From NCBI GenBank assembly GCA_033980235.1, contig CM067065.1, positions 27,640,155 through 27,704,154 of the forward strand: a stretch of DNA of 64,000 bases, read 5' to 3'. Positions 24,515 to 37,740 of this stretch are shown here, one piece after another; the stretch's first letter is position 1; the number at the start of each line of letters is the position of its first letter. The notes beneath the pieces were generated by a model. That model was not told the origin of the DNA. It was given only the letters and a program-made list of their open reading frames with translations, and did no database searches. The position numbers were made by a program, and so were the translations under genes. The stretch comes from Diadema setosum. Its lineage: Eukaryota; Echinodermata; Echinoidea; Diadematoida; Diadematidae.

Positions 24515-24517
<3 letters not shown>
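20375..24517. mobile_element. 4.1-kb TIR element with an 11-copy internal motif
   Basis: The ends are 29-bp inverted repeats differing at one position (20375-20403 'TGGGTGAGAATTTTGAAC...'; 24489-24517 inverted 'TGGGTCAGAATTTTGAAC...'). Both borders lie in TA repeats, consistent with a TA target. The body carries GAACGTCCGTGA or a near-copy on the plus strand at 20772, 21141, 21496, 21518, 23914 and 23935, and on the minus strand at 20955, 21878, 22050, 22201 and 24315. No frame exceeds about 90 codons and none resembles a transposase. It is therefore probably non-autonomous, of a superfamily I cannot name. Confidence 0.85.
22859..23060. repeat. Degenerate 'ttcgttattcc' short repeats
   Basis: Imperfect repeats such as 'gttcgctcttccaaag', 'attcgttactccgatg', 'ggtttgttattccaaa' and 'ggtccgttcttctaaa' in about 200 bp inside the 20375-24517 element. 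Too diverged to define a unit with confidence. Confidence 0.5.

Positions 24518-24584
<67 letters not shown>
24516..24584. repeat. (TA)n microsatellite
   Basis: TA dinucleotides with a single G interruption, adjoining the right end of the TIR element. Confidence 0.95.
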
Positions 24585-24586
<2 letters not shown>

Positions 24587-24866
24587 CATATATATTTCTT
24601 TTCTTTTCTTTAATGCCTTAATGGTGTTTATCACTTAAAAATAAACAAAATGCATGGCAATGACGGGCCACAAGGAATTGAGTGACCTTGAAAAAGTGCC
24701 TTCTTCTGTTATTTTTTTTTTATCAGATCCGAGAACTTTCGATGAAGTTTACAGTGGGCTGGATGTCAAAGTTAGCATCATCAGCTGCAGACTTTGTAGA
24801 ATTTCTCTGCCATATGCCTCACCTCCAACGGGTCGATATCACCTGCCCTTACGTGCCTGAGACATT

Positions 24867-25370
24867 CTTGAATTGAATTGAATTGAATTTATTTTCCATT
24901 TCCATGTCAACATGAACAACATGAACAAGTAAAAAGACATGATACATATCATTAACACACAAGTAAAAGTACAATTTACATAGACAATTGCAAAAAAAAA
25001 AAATAGAGACAATATGAATGGCAAATGGATGGATCTCCAGAAAGTAATAAAATAACTTATAACTTGAAGATCCAACAACAATAATATAAAGTATAAGTTG
25101 TCATTGGCATGCATATCAAGAACACTGAGACATTTGTACATACGCACACATACACGCACACATATCACAATAACTCAGCCTGATTATATACCAAAAAAAA
25201 AAAAAAAACTAATTATCTGATATAAACTTTTGTAATGAATATTTTTTCAACTTTACTTTAAAATTTTTCACAGCACTGCATTGTTTTATATTTTCAGGTA
25301 ACATATTCCATAATTCTGGTGCTCTTCACGGGAATGACTTCACAGCAGCTCACCTCCTGCAAGGTAGGCA
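24867..25370 (-). pseudogene. CR1/L2-like retrotransposon 3' end
   Basis: On the minus strand, a 3' tail of 'gaatt' repeats (24867-24889) follows a 3' UTR. Upstream of that (about 25209-25370) is a decayed reverse-transcriptase C-terminus reading 'APELWNMLPENIKQCSA..NFK.KLKKY'. This is the counterpart of 'KFWNSLPNDI..LNSFKNKLKLF' in the intact copy at 11661-14849. The frame contains stops upstream. A truncated, dead copy. Confidence 0.75.
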
Positions 25371-25667
25371 GAAATATGAAACACAAACAATTTTGTTTAC
25401 TACCGTCCTGCTAAAATTGGGGAAAAGGCATCATAGGTCAAGAGATCGTCATCAAAGTATACGGCAGAAGTCTTTGCAAAAAAAAAAAAAATAAATAAAT
25501 AAATAAAAAAAATATTCTGGTATCTATTCATCTGGGGAAGAGGTAGACTGACGACAATTTCTAATTGATGTCATTCAATATTTGTTAAAAAAAAAAAATC
25601 GTCATTATTTACGTCGTTATTTCCGAAATTGTCTTTTTCATCCACTACAACAATCCACAAAATCGAA

Positions 25668-26905
25668 AAGGTGGTGAGTTGGCTCAGTCGGTAGCGCGTC
25701 TGCCTCACGATTCTTAGGGTTCGGGTTCGAACCGGAGTCTGGACTGAGCAATGTTGTGTGTAATCATCCCGTCCCCTCTAGCAAGAGGCAAAACACTCTG
25801 TCCCTCGGATAGGACATACAATGAAGGTCCCGTGTATGAGAGAGTCACAACTCATGCACGTAAAAGATCACGCTTCATTCATTCATCGCAAAGAGCAGGG
25901 TGTTTAACCCTATATGGCCCAAGCTATTTTGACCCCTTCCAGGCCCAAGGGGGTGGGAGCACATTGTGCCCCCCCCCCCATATAACTTCTTTATTATATG
26001 ACCGTCATATTTGGCACACAGGTAGATCAACCCGTACTCTATACATTTCCCTAAATTTGAAATTTCTTAAGGCCATCTACTGAGAGCGCTATTTACCAAT
26101 AATTATATAAAGAAATACATAGGAAATGCGCTGAAATCACTTTTTCTTTCAATTTATCCCCTGTATATATGTTTTTATTTTATATCAATCATTTTCATAT
26201 TCATCACAAAGGAAAAGCAAGTCGACCTTCACTGTACTTATGGTTGAAATTTCTCGAGGTCAGCATGTTAGGGCACTATTCATTACAATATATAGAAATA
26301 TATAAAACCTATGATGTGCTGCTTGAAATGGGATATTCGTATCACATTTTTACTTCCAAAATATTGAATTTGGAGAGTGCAGATTGATAATATGATAAAC
26401 AAATCATATTACAGGGAAGCTTGTGTAAAGATAACCCAAAATAAAAGGGTAGTCTTTGTATTTTCTACTTATATTTTCAATTATCAATATTACATCTATT
26501 GTTTGATGCCTATGCCACATAGAAATAAAAGAAATAATAAGAAGACCATTTCGGGTAAAATTCACAATCATAATTATTTCACATTTTCAAATCTGACGAA
26601 CATGGTTGTCAGTTTACTGTTGCCATGAAAACCAACGATATCGGACATACAGTGTACCTAAGTTATATATCAAAGCATTTATAATAAAATTTTAGGAAGA
26701 GTTATCAAATTTGGTTGAAATCGGGCAAAGGGTGTAGGAGTGGCAAACGAAAATATGGTAGGGGGCACAATGTGCCCCCCCCCCTTTTGGCTTTATAGGG
26801 TTAACCCGGTGAAGTGGTACCAACTAACATCCAGCTGGACCCTACGGAAAACCAGTTTAGAGTAGCTGAATATGGGCTATCCAGCCATCTTCTCAGATGG
26901 AAAAT
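25668..26905 (+). mobile_element. tRNA-derived SINE, split by a TTAA MITE
   Basis: The head (25668-25740) has a polymerase III A box 'tggctcagtcggtagcgc' and B box 'ggttcgaacc' (25724-25733), 34 bp apart, as in a tRNA gene. The 5' and 3' ends do not pair as an acceptor stem, so this is a SINE and not a tRNA. The body continues to 25903. After the inserted MITE (25904-26804) it resumes at 'cccggtgaagtggtacc' and runs to about 26905 ('ctatccagccatcttctcagatgg'). Confidence 0.75.
25904..26804. mobile_element. TTAA MITE (family 1), uninterrupted copy
   Basis: TTAA at both borders (25904-25907; 26801-26804). Ends TTAACCCTATATGGCCCAAGC and, inverted, TTAACCCTATAAAGCC. Internal 'gggggcacattgtgccccc' blocks lie near both ends. 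It is the intact relative of the split element at 10813-18343 and it interrupts a SINE. Confidence 0.9.
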
Positions 26906-29900
26906 GAACAAAACAAAACACAAGAAACCAAAGTTAAGTGTGATCAAATTTGTCGAATCGAAGAGACGGTGAAACCAGCGAACTGTATTATTTCTATAAA
27001 AGCAAGATAGAGTGAAATGATTCCAAGCAGCAATTTCTGTTCGAGTGAAAATACGATCACTTAAATGCAAATATGGTTTGCTTCTGTATTTTGTTGTACC
27101 TGCCACAGTTTAAAGACATTATCATCAATGGCAAGTCGTTAAACCAGTGGCTGAGTGACAAGTGAGGAGGCAAGACACAGGTATGCCCGTCATTGCTAAG
27201 GATGTTATTGTTCAAAGCTGTTGTGTGTTTCAGAATAGTCATTGCAAATAGAGATTTCCTTCTACATACTCTGAATCAATTGTCCAGTCCTGCAGCCAAA
27301 TGAATTAGCTCATATGGCATAATGTTGGCGAAGGCAAGTCTTACAGTCTCACATGAAGGATGCCCTTCGTTCAACACTGTATTCATTTAACTGAATCATC
27401 ACTTCCTCCGGCAACCTCTCTATAATAAACTTTTGCGTTTTTACATCAATATTGTCTTTGCCATGTTAGAACTGAGTGGAGCGAGAAACAGGGCGTACTG
27501 CTTATGACTCTTTGTATACGAGTTCTTCTTTTTCTCACTTACATTTTCCCGTATGTTATGTATAATTCAGTTTTCAATCCGATCTATATCTATTCATAAA
27601 CTCGTATTTCTAAACATTGTTATGATTGTAATAAAAAAGTGATCATAATCGTTGAACTAATATTGGTATTTCGAAAAAAAAACTGATTACTGTGGCAGAT
27701 CTATAATCTATATAATAGCACCACCATTATTCTTTGAACTCATTCATATTCCTGGGAACTGGCCTGGTGTGAGAAAGTTGGCAAATCTTTAAAGGTGTTG
27801 TCAATTGGGGTGGCCGCTTGTCAAAACAGAAGCTACTGACACTTCTGAAACCCTCAAGAAAAATAGACAAATGTTGAATGAATTTCTGGCTACCGTCGAC
27901 ATTCAAACGATCGCGATAAATCTTAGCTATAGTGCCCCTCCCCCTATCCTGATGGCTTAGATTTAAGTTCAATGCTCTACCCATGGGCCTTGTTGCTCTC
28001 CTTTTCATAGGCTAGTCTATCAAACATTGATAATTGGTGAGTAAAAGAATCAACATGGTTCAGTCTGCTCGGAAAACGGTAATTTGTGAACCTGTTTGAA
28101 GCGTTTTAGCAGCTTACTTCTTAGTTCTTTTAGTTCTTCTTGTTCTACTCTGCGATTTATAAACTCTCGATTTCGGTATAAAAAAAAGTCGCTATAATTG
28201 TGAGTGCATTTTCTAAATTTGAATGATTAATAATGTAAAGTGAGCTACGGTTATAGCAAACCAATGGTCTTTGCTGCATCAACTGAGGCTGTGAAAGTCG
28301 GCGACATAACGTTGCAACATATAGAATGCCATTTGTGTGATTAGGTGTGCTGATTCCAAGTCTACTCCCTTCCACCGACAAAGTACATGGAACAATAAAC
28401 TATATTCTACGCATTTCTGAAATTGTCAAATATCATAGAGCAAAATAGTACTATGTAGTTAGCTTTAGTGGATCACAAGCCATACTATCATTGAGACGTA
28501 GATATAAAAAAGAACAAACAAACATAAAAACACGGGAAATATGTTTGGTCTAAAACAAGATCGAAGCACGGGTCTATAAATGACATTTTAATTGTTTTGT
28601 TTTATCAATGTCCTTTCACCGTCCGACACGGAGATGCAGCGATAAAAGCCCCGAAGGTGAGAGAGGTTTTAATGGAACAGATTTGGTTTTTAGGTAAGTA
28701 AATTTACCCGTTGTCTACGGGAACCAGATCCCCCCTGTTTTGAAGCAATGGGAATTCGAATAATCTCGGAAGCAACGGGTTAATCAGCTCTGAACAAAAT
28801 TGGAAACAGGTAGAAATGGAACCATGCCCGAGGAGATGATATCTCGAATGAGGACTAGGAGGAGGAACGAGACCGATAAGAGAAGGACGTCAAGACATCA
28901 GAGGAAAACTTACTCCGTATTAACCTCACAAAAAGTGTCAAAGAGATTTAATGACATTAATAAGCTGGGACCAACAAGGCAAAGCAGACAAATAGAAAGC
29001 GTGAGAGATTTGCGAAAGGGAAGAGACAGCTGAGGAAGACGAAAACAGTACGGCGCCGATCGAGTGACCTTAAATGAGGAAGCTTCTGGAAATAGAGAAA
29101 AATGGAGAAGAAGAGAATGAAGTACAAGTAAATGTGGGCAATAATTTGGCAAGAGTGAAAACATACAGAAATCGAAACTCAGAGAGTGACTAAGAAATGA
29201 ACTAATAACCAGATTAATTGAGGACTGCATAGTCGTTGTTGTTGTTTTACGCTTTACATCTAAGAGATGCCTGATGGACCTGTCTTGCGGAGACATCTGT
29301 GTATCATGTATTTTAGCAACTTGCCCTTTTGCCTCCTTATTGTATAAAAACAACAACAAACATAAAACAGAAACAACCAAACAAAATCTTGCACGTACTG
29401 ATTTTTTTTCTAGCTTATCATTACAAATTACAGCTAGCAGTAACACATTTTGTCGAAAGTATACTCAAAGTCATGCACAAAGACATACACAAACGTGACA
29501 ATTGTCATCACAAAGAAATCATTAACAAAAGATTGGAACATTGGTGCATAAGAAAAAAAAAATGTCTTTTCTTGGAAAAGTTCAGAGTGGTACTAGAAAC
29601 CCTCAAAGATAGCAGCCTTGTTCGACATTTGAAGATGTGCCTTTTGTAATTATACTTCAGAATATTATTGTATCTACAGGGAAACACTTCTTTAAGAATA
29701 CATCCAACCATGGTTCTCTTTTTTTTTCTGGGGGAAGGGAGGCAGAAACATATCAAATTTATTACTAAATGAAAGGGCTACCTTCCATAATCCATGCAGA
29801 CGTCCAGGTCAGTTTAAGATTCCTAGAAACCGCGAGTGAAATCATCAATCCCTTTTCTTTTCAACCCAACCCCCCCCCCCAAAAAAAAAAAAAATAAATA

Positions 29901-30558
29901 AATAACAACGAAATAAAATGAATAAATAAGTGATAAACGGTGATGCAACTTGACTAAACAATGTGCAATGAAAGCACTTTTCGAAAATTATTTGCTAATT
30001 ATAGCGATGATTATAGGGAATGCGATAAGAAATACATAACGTTTGGTCATGTGCTATGATTTCTCGAAAGAGAGGATAAGGTGAATCGCTAAGAATTTAT
30101 TACAGTCTTTGTTTCGAAAAGAGTTTAACGAAATGCATGATGAACAAAGCTCAAGTGTATCGTTTCAAATTTCTGCATTGCTCCTTCAGCTCTAGCTATT
30201 TCACTGGCATGTATGTTTCATCGTCTGACATAACCATGTTCTCTGGAAGAACGTTACAGTGTGGCATGAACAGCATCGCCCATTTCTAAACCCTCTTTTG
30301 AAAAATTTATTCTAAAACTCTACACATTTTCATCGAATAGTCGTTGTTATCGAGCATTACGTCTGTGTTTTTTTTTTGTCATGCTTCGTACTGTAAAATA
30401 GCTTAATTTCATTGAACTTGTAATGTGTTTGATATTGTTGAAATTGAAATGCTCATTTACTCGTATCATTTTGTCGAGTATAATGCTGCAAAGTACTAGA
30501 CATTTGATGTTAATTACTTGCAGGATGCCAAGGTTAACGAACTGCGGCATAACTACGT

Positions 30559-30590
<32 letters not shown>

Positions 30591-30751
30591 ACCTAAGAAA
30601 GGTTATGTGTGTATTTGCATGGGTGTGTGTTTTTCATTTCTATAATATATTTCTGTCTCTCTTCCATGAAGAATATGCAATTTGAAGTTTGGTTCAACTC
30701 TTAAATATTTGAAAACAGGAATGAGCAGTGTCTTGTTTTCTATTTACTATT
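26906..30751. other. No recognised gene; possible decayed coding fragments
   Basis: The minus strand at about 26990-27460 has protein-like but interrupted frames (for example 'SNDGHTCVLPPHLSLSHWF' near 27180 and 'FIIERLPEEVMIQLNEYSV' near 27400) separated by stops. I recognise no family. The rest contains a purine-rich patch (28790-29040), a C/A homopolymer run near 29870-29895 and a (GA)n run at 30559-30590. Confidence 0.35.
30559..30590. repeat. (GA)n microsatellite
   Basis: About 32 bp of GA repeats with one T interruption. Confidence 0.9.
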
Positions 30752-30916
30752 CAGGTGCGGATCCAGGGAGGACCGCAACCGGCGCACGCCCCCTCCCATT
30801 TATGTTTTGTTTAAACAAAAGAAATAAAAAGAAAAAAGTGGGGGGAGGGGTGCGTGCGCCCCCCTTTAATTTTGTAAACGCGCTCCCTCTTTACGGAATT
30901 CCTGGATCCGCCCCTG
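30752..30916. mobile_element. 165-bp foldback MITE, hAT-like ends
   Basis: The left end CAGGTGCGGATCCAGGG and the right end (inverted) CAGGGGCGGATCCAGG form terminal inverted repeats. Internal sequence continues to pair ('gcgcacgcccccctccc' type blocks) around an A-rich centre. The CAGGGGCGGATCC terminus is typical of hAT MITEs. A clean 8-bp target duplication is not visible. Confidence 0.75.
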
Positions 30917-31148
30917 CTATTTAGTATCGATACTAATGTAATATTCATCAATTTTGATTAAGGCGCAAGTACATAAAAGCACATGCATTTTCTCTGTAAT
31001 TTTTGTTAAGCGCTTGCATGTATATTGTCTTATTTATGTTGATGTAATTACACTTTTATGATACTGATGCCTGGGTATATTATATATGATGACTTTTTTT
31101 TCTAAATAATTATGGTTTCGTTGTTCCATGTTGCATTAACTCGGCGAT

Positions 31149-31223
<75 letters not shown>

Positions 31224-32699
31224 TACCCGGCTGCCGGAGACAAATAGGAGCAAGAACCTCCTGGCATTATGGTATTTGATTTGGCGTTATTGTTTCAATG
31301 ACGAAAAATTTGTCAGCACTCTTCTGATAAAAATGATACATATACGAATATGACTGTAATTATACTTTTATGTTGATGTAATTATGTACGTGTACCAAGA
31401 GAGATTTTTCGCGATCTTGGATTTGTATATATTATGTTTTCATTGTAGTAAAGTGTCTGTCACTATATTTTCCGCAGAGGTCGATCAGTCCAGAAGCCGG
31501 ATTGTATTTGCATGTACTTCATTTCATTTTATTTCATTTCCAGCAAATGAAATTTACATATCACAATGTGAATACAATGCAATAACGAATTAAAAAGGCT
31601 GTTCCTGCACCGTTATACTTTCAAAGATTGGTCAAGGAAATGCGCACTACCAAATCGACATAACACGTGGACATAGAAATGTAAATATTTGTTTTTTATA
31701 CTGTTTTACATATGCTAAACTTTGACCGTCATACATATAAGTTATTTTGACCCCTTTTGGATGGAATATCTAATTATTATGCAAAATCTGTCGTTCAACA
31801 ATCACAAAAATCTGGAAACAGTCCTGCATGCTAAACCCCCTCCCCCCTGCATTTTGTGTAATGTGTGTATTATCGAGTATCAAAATAAATGTGAATGTAA
31901 TCGGCTGAAGTGGTTCTCTCTGTTCTTTTCAAGTAGGGCAATCCATTGTCTGTTTGGACTGGTTTGTTCTCATGAAAACTTGTATAAAGTATCGTGTAAC
32001 CAATAAAGGTTATTAATCTTTCTCACGTGCACAGATACTTATACCGAAAGACGTATTTGCAGTTTACGTGTATTTGTCATTAAAAGCAGCTGGACAGGAT
32101 CACAGTATGGCAAAACAAGATCGTTTGTTTTATGAGCTCGAAAAAGATTGCAATTCGACAGGTGAGAAATAACAGCCGGCGTCACTTACTTGAAACATGT
32201 TTATAAAATGTGCACATTTTACATAGTACGGGGTGAACTGCAAGACAAATAAATGGTAAATCAGCTTAATGTTGTCACTCTCCCTATTTTGTTTGATGTT
32301 TAGTTTAACTTTTCTAAAAAAGGTAAGAGTTTGACAGCATTTCTTTCCAGGTCAAACGAAACAATAAGTTATTGCCGAAAAAGAGAGAAAAATAAATTAC
32401 TAGGACTTAGCAATAGAAATGGACACAAATATTAACGATACATCCTGTATCATTGAGCATGGTTGTGTGCGGATGTGGAAATGAATTAATGGGAATGAAT
32501 TAAAAGAAGACTAGAACCATATCATTTTCTAAGCAGACAAACAGGGAGGGAAAATGAGTTCCGTAATCTTATTAAGTATGGCAGATTTAAAGAGCGAAAG
32601 TTGTTGGTTTATATTCATTTCCAATAAATGAGACGTATAAAAAGGGAAAGAAGACCGAAAGAAAGAACATATCGTGAAGATTCTCATTAACAAAACATT
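30917..32699. other. No recognised gene; AT repeat and T tract
   Basis: Contains (TA)n plus a poly(T) run at about 31150-31222. I see no exon, RNA gene or TIR element that I can support. Confidence 0.5.
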
Positions 32700-33326
32700 G
32701 CAACTGCATGATTAAAAAAAGACACATTCATATGCAAATTGGAAATTGAAGGCAATGATGTCATAGACTCACGAATCCCCCTTGAGTATGTGTCAAACCT
32801 ATTTACCTAATATTGATAAACCTCTTTTCTTCATTGATAAAGTAGTTATTACCACTCTTCCCCTCAACGCAGGTATCAGTGCTAGATCACAGAATAAAAA
32901 AAAAATGAGATTATTGCAACCTTTATTTCATAAGTCTAATTTAGTTATGGTAGTCAGATAGGAAATACTCTTTTTAGAGAGATTTGTGATCGAGTTAATA
33001 TCCAACTTATGAAGCTATGATATCACCTCCTAATCATTCACACTCTGTATAATGCGGCTGCATCACTGTTTCATGAAAGATATGCAAACAACTTCTGATT
33101 TTATGTTTTTTATGATATTATAATAATCCATAATTCGCAAGGTAGCCATCCTGTAAAATTTGTTCTTATCCCAAAGAGACTCTGCCGGGAATTTCTCCAA
33201 TTTCAGTTATCTGAATGAACTTTTGTGTTTAGTAGTCATCAAAATGATTGATAGCTGTTATGCACGATAAAGAAAATAAGTCTATCCTTGCAATATTTAT
33301 GTTTACGTAACTGATATCTACTTAGC

Positions 33327-33421
33327 GTTAGTGTTAGGGTTTTGGTTAGGGTTAGGGTTCGGGTGAAGGTTGGGGTTAGGGTTAGGGTTAGGCATTGGGT
33401 AAGGGTTAGGGTTAGGGTTAG
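33327..33421. repeat. Interstitial telomere-like TTAGGG repeats
   Basis: About 95 bp of degenerate GGTTAG repeats with around ten exact 'gttaggg' units mixed with variants ('gttcggg', 'gaaggttgggg', 'cattgggtaa'). TTAGGG is the canonical metazoan telomere unit. The array is short and internal, so it is not a chromosome end. Confidence 0.9.
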
Positions 33422-34683
33422 AGATTATGTTTTGTGCATTCTCGCCCTGTTTAATGCGGCTGCATCTTTGTGTCATGAAAGAAAAAGAAATGTGATTTTA
33501 TGTTTTTCAAATGCATAATTCCCCAAGTAGCCATGCTGTGAAATTTGTTCTTTTCCCGAACGACTCTGCCCATAATTTCTGCAATATCAATGATCTTAAT
33601 GAACTTATTTGTTATTGTTATTGTATTTGTTATTTAATGTATTTAATAGTCATCAGAATGATTGGTAACTTTTATGCACGATATAGAAGTTAAGTCTCTC
33701 CTTGTAATATCATTAACGTAATTGGTATTCGGTGTAATAAACAATTAGAAAACAAAAGAAAAGTCTCCTTGCTTTTATCGTTTTCCAATTTCGTTTTCAT
33801 TGTCTCCTCTCCATCCTTTGCCTTAAGTCTTCTTCCCCTGCTTTTCGTTCATATTAGTTTTTATCTATTTCTCGAATGATTGTCTGAGATGTTATGGAGG
33901 TATTTCTAAGGCAAAATGATCATGCACAAGAGATCGGGTTTTTTTTTTCCCCAACAGTGAACAGAGAGTGTAGAGATGAGTTGAAATATATCTAAATCAT
34001 ACGTTGATAGAAGGTAGTGATGATGTAATATTGGATATTGCTGTTTAAGTGTGTACACAACCAATACTTACGTGTTGAAACTGAGGTCAAAATGGAAAAC
34101 GGTAATCTATTTGAGGAAGGGAAAATTGAATATTCAGTTTTATTTTGAAGATTACAATATTTTGAATTTTAAACGTCCTCTTGTCCAAATTTAAAGATGT
34201 CAGAATCCTTTGAACACCTCGAAATCAGCATCTCTCTACTTTTCTTTTTTTTTGTGAGTAAAATCTGTAACTTAAATAATAAGATAATAGATGTAAATTG
34301 CTACTTCCAGCCATAAGAGAAAATGCAGAATAAATGATAGTTCGGGGATATGTTGATAAAAAAAGCATGAAAATATTCAGACAAATGCAAATATTGCACT
34401 TACAAAAATAAACTGCTTATAATATGTGACCCTGCACCACAAAACAAACTAAAAGTCGTCAGACATGGATTTTTAGTTCTGAGCATATTGTGAAAGAGGA
34501 GATTTTAAGCTTTAAAATGATGTATAACTCAAATCAAATGGACTCTCCTAACCTATCTTAATATTGGAAAGAAAGCACACACTCCGGAAAACATGTGAAC
34601 TGAGAATAGAGGCTATGAATCGCAGGGTATAATTATTAGCGTTTAATCTTCACCAAGCCGTGCTACTTGTACAATGAATGGAA

Positions 34684-34711
34684 CAAAAAAAAAAAAAAAA
34701 AAAAAAAAAAA
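34684..34711. repeat. Poly(A) tract
   Basis: A run of about 26 A followed by A-rich sequence with C interruptions. No element attached to it is recognised. Confidence 0.8.
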
Positions 34712-36492
34712 CAACCAAAAAAAACAACAACCAGGTTTGAAACTACCGGTTTAACCACAATGAAGGGATTGTCAGATTAAGCTGAAATTGGGCATGTTCA
34801 ATTAACACATTCTTTCTATTTTCAAAGCAGTAGTATCATCCTTTCTAAAGTTATTAGAGTTGAAAGTGAAGAGTGTGTACATCAGGGTTTTTTAAGAAAT
34901 GATAGGGGGACTCACCTAATAAAACTGTTAAAAAAGTGTTCAAGACTACCTGCTAAAAAACAAACATTCATGTTCATTTTATGATCCCAAATTTTAGCAT
35001 GATGTAGAAGAAGACTTGCTCTTTCAGAAAATATATAAAAGTCAAGATTGACCAAATTGACCCTTTTCACCTATTTTTTAGTCCTCACAAAAAATCAGTG
35101 CGTGAGACTTTTTCTTCGTTTGTAGTGCATGATCATATCCAATATGTGCACCCATTTTTTCCCCCCATCCCTGCCAATCTCCCCTAAATTGTATTGATGG
35201 TACAGTCCTCAATCTATACACTATGCCATCTTTTCCCTACTTTAGAGTAGTCCTGACGCCCCAGATCAATGATAAGGCTTTGAAAACATCGTCAAAACAT
35301 TAAGGAGAAAAAAAATCCCCTTTAGAACAAATTCTCCCTAAGTTACTTCCCTAAGTTAATTGACACAATCAGAAAATAATCTCGTCCAAAATCTACAAGC
35401 TTTCTTGGTTTGTTTGGTAAGTAAGTGACAGGCCATAAACACACATTTTAAACACACATGAACACACACATCCATTTAAAAACACATACACACTTAGAAA
35501 CATACACATGCAGACTCATTTTGTAAACCTTGGAACATGGAACTACAGGAGGTACATCTTTGTTCTTATTTTCCTGTGTATCTCAAAAGGTTCACTATCC
35601 CATCCACTTGTAAATATTTTGTATGTGGGTGTATTCTTTCCTGTGCAACATGAGGAGCTTGTATATATAAAGAAACATACACTAACGCACATGCACACAC
35701 ACACACACACCTTTCACTCATACTGCATTTACTTACGAGAAAAAAAAATATACACGTGAAATGCTGACTTTAATAGTACAGAGACACCGGTACAAAAGCT
35801 TCATATTTCATCATAAATTTCCATTATATTCTATCATTATTCTTTTTTTTTTTCTCTTTCTCCATGTTGAGAAATACAAATAGAAGAATCAATGCTGCTT
35901 CTTCATGAGGCTAAGCACTCTGTTTTAACATTTACAAACAGATCTTACCACACATCAGATCAAAAAAATCAACATACATGTACAAGAACAGAACGGAAGA
36001 TATAAATTTCATTCATTGACGCATGACAATGACTATGTCATGTGATCACATTGCAAAACATGTCATGTGACCATGTGACAAAACAACGTAAACGGCAATA
36101 TCTGCTATTGAACCAGGTGACAAGATTACAACTTGTTTCTTGTTTCCTTGTTTAAATAGGCAGCAATTAAAGAAACAAAACTAATGACGGTCAAGGTATA
36201 TCACAAATCTCTGACACGAATATCATTTCGAAGGACAAGCAATGTGGTTACCAAATACTTTTGTGTCCAAAGACAAGTTTATACTTCTTGGACTGAAAGA
36301 GATAAGTCATGCAAATTCATGCAAAATCTTCAGCAACACCAATCCCATTTACATTGTAGTCATTGATTTACCTCTTGCAGCAATTCTGTAACTTGTACAG
36401 TGGAAAGTCATAAAAGGCATAACAAAACATGCTAATTGCTGGGTGATGTTGTAGGTCTCAAATCTTTACATTTCTATTCTTATACTCAAACA

Positions 36493-37067
36493 TTAAAGGA
36501 CAAGTTCACCTTCATAGACATGTGGGTTGAGTGAATGCAGCAATATTAGTAGAACACATCGGTGAGAGTTTGAGCAAAATCAGACAATCCGTTAAAAAGT
36601 TATGAATTTTTGAAGTTTCTGCTCAGTCATGGCTGGATGAAAAGACAACTATAGCTTGTGATGTCACATGAGTACAACAATATAAAGAAAGAATAAAGAA
36701 AATTCAACATATTTCCATTTTTCTCACATAACAAAAGAACGCTCTACTTCTCTCTTTCAGAAGGCAGGGGGAATAATATTACCTTTAACATACGTCAGTA
36801 GCAAGTCAAAGAAATGTGCACTTTATTCAAAAAGTAAAGTTTTGTGAAATTCTCTTTTTATTTTCTTTATATACAATGTAGTTGTACGCATGTGACATCA
36901 TAAACTCTAGTAGTCGTTCTATTTCAGCAGTGACTGCGCAGATACTTAAAATATTCGTAACTTTTGAACGGATTGCCCAATTTTCCTCAAACTTTAATTG
37001 ATGTGTTCTACTAATATTGCTGCATTCTCTCAATCCTTATGTATATGAAGGTGGACTTGTCCTTTCA
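36493..37067. mobile_element. TTAA MITE (family 3), copy 1
   Basis: Left end 'ttaaaggacaagttcacctt'; right end inverted 'aaaggacaagtccacctt'. The internal pair 'cagcaatattagtagaacac' and its inverse near the right end continues the long terminal inverted repeat. It is absent at the matching place in copies A and B. Confidence 0.85.
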
Positions 37068-37671
37068 ATTTAAAAACCTAGTATAACAAGGTTATTGTCA
37101 TTTTTTTTAGGTCCTCATTATAATGAGCCCCCCCCCCACCCCCAGTAAAACGCCACTTGGTGCCAAGAGAGCAGACTGTGTCCTTTTTTTTTAATACTTT
37201 TGATATAACTAATAGTGACACCGGTAGGCATGCATTTAACCTTTACTTTCCAATACACCTATTTCCTTCTTGGTGAAAAATGAAGAGCAGAATAAAATAT
37301 GCACCAGTTTTTCCCCTACTTATCAAATTTTCTGAAGATGTGAGTATTTCAACAATAAACTCATTGATGTTAGGACAACAAAGCAGAACATGATAGATTT
37401 CACCCATCACAAAGATACAAATATTATACATTATATATCAAGCTGTACTAATGTTACTTGTATACATCAGAGCACTGCGAGATTGTCGATTGCTTACATG
37501 AATAGAGGGCAGTAGCCACAAAGTTTACAACAGCACCAGACCAACTGTGCTATTACTTTCTATCAGACAAGTATCAGATACTAAGTTTGACATGTGAAAA
37601 TCCCACTACAAAATTTCGAATCTGTGCTTTAGATAGCATCAGGCCAATGCATCAGAATATGCTGTTATGTA

Positions 37672-37740
37672 TTAACCCATCGAGGACGAGCTGATTTTGC
37701 TACAACAAATATTTCCCATACGCACCTGCCTGAGCATAAA
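37672..37740. mobile_element. Degenerate 90-bp TTAA MITE
   Basis: Copy C counterpart of the elements at 3358 and 6194: 'ttaacccatcgaggacgagc' then 'tgattttgctacaacaaa'. The right end is lost. Confidence 0.6.

Noticed and set aside
25668..25740. tRNA gene
   Set aside because: A and B boxes are present but the acceptor stem does not pair, and a SINE body follows.
33327..33421. Chromosome end
   Set aside because: The array is short, degenerate and flanked on both sides by ordinary duplicated sequence.
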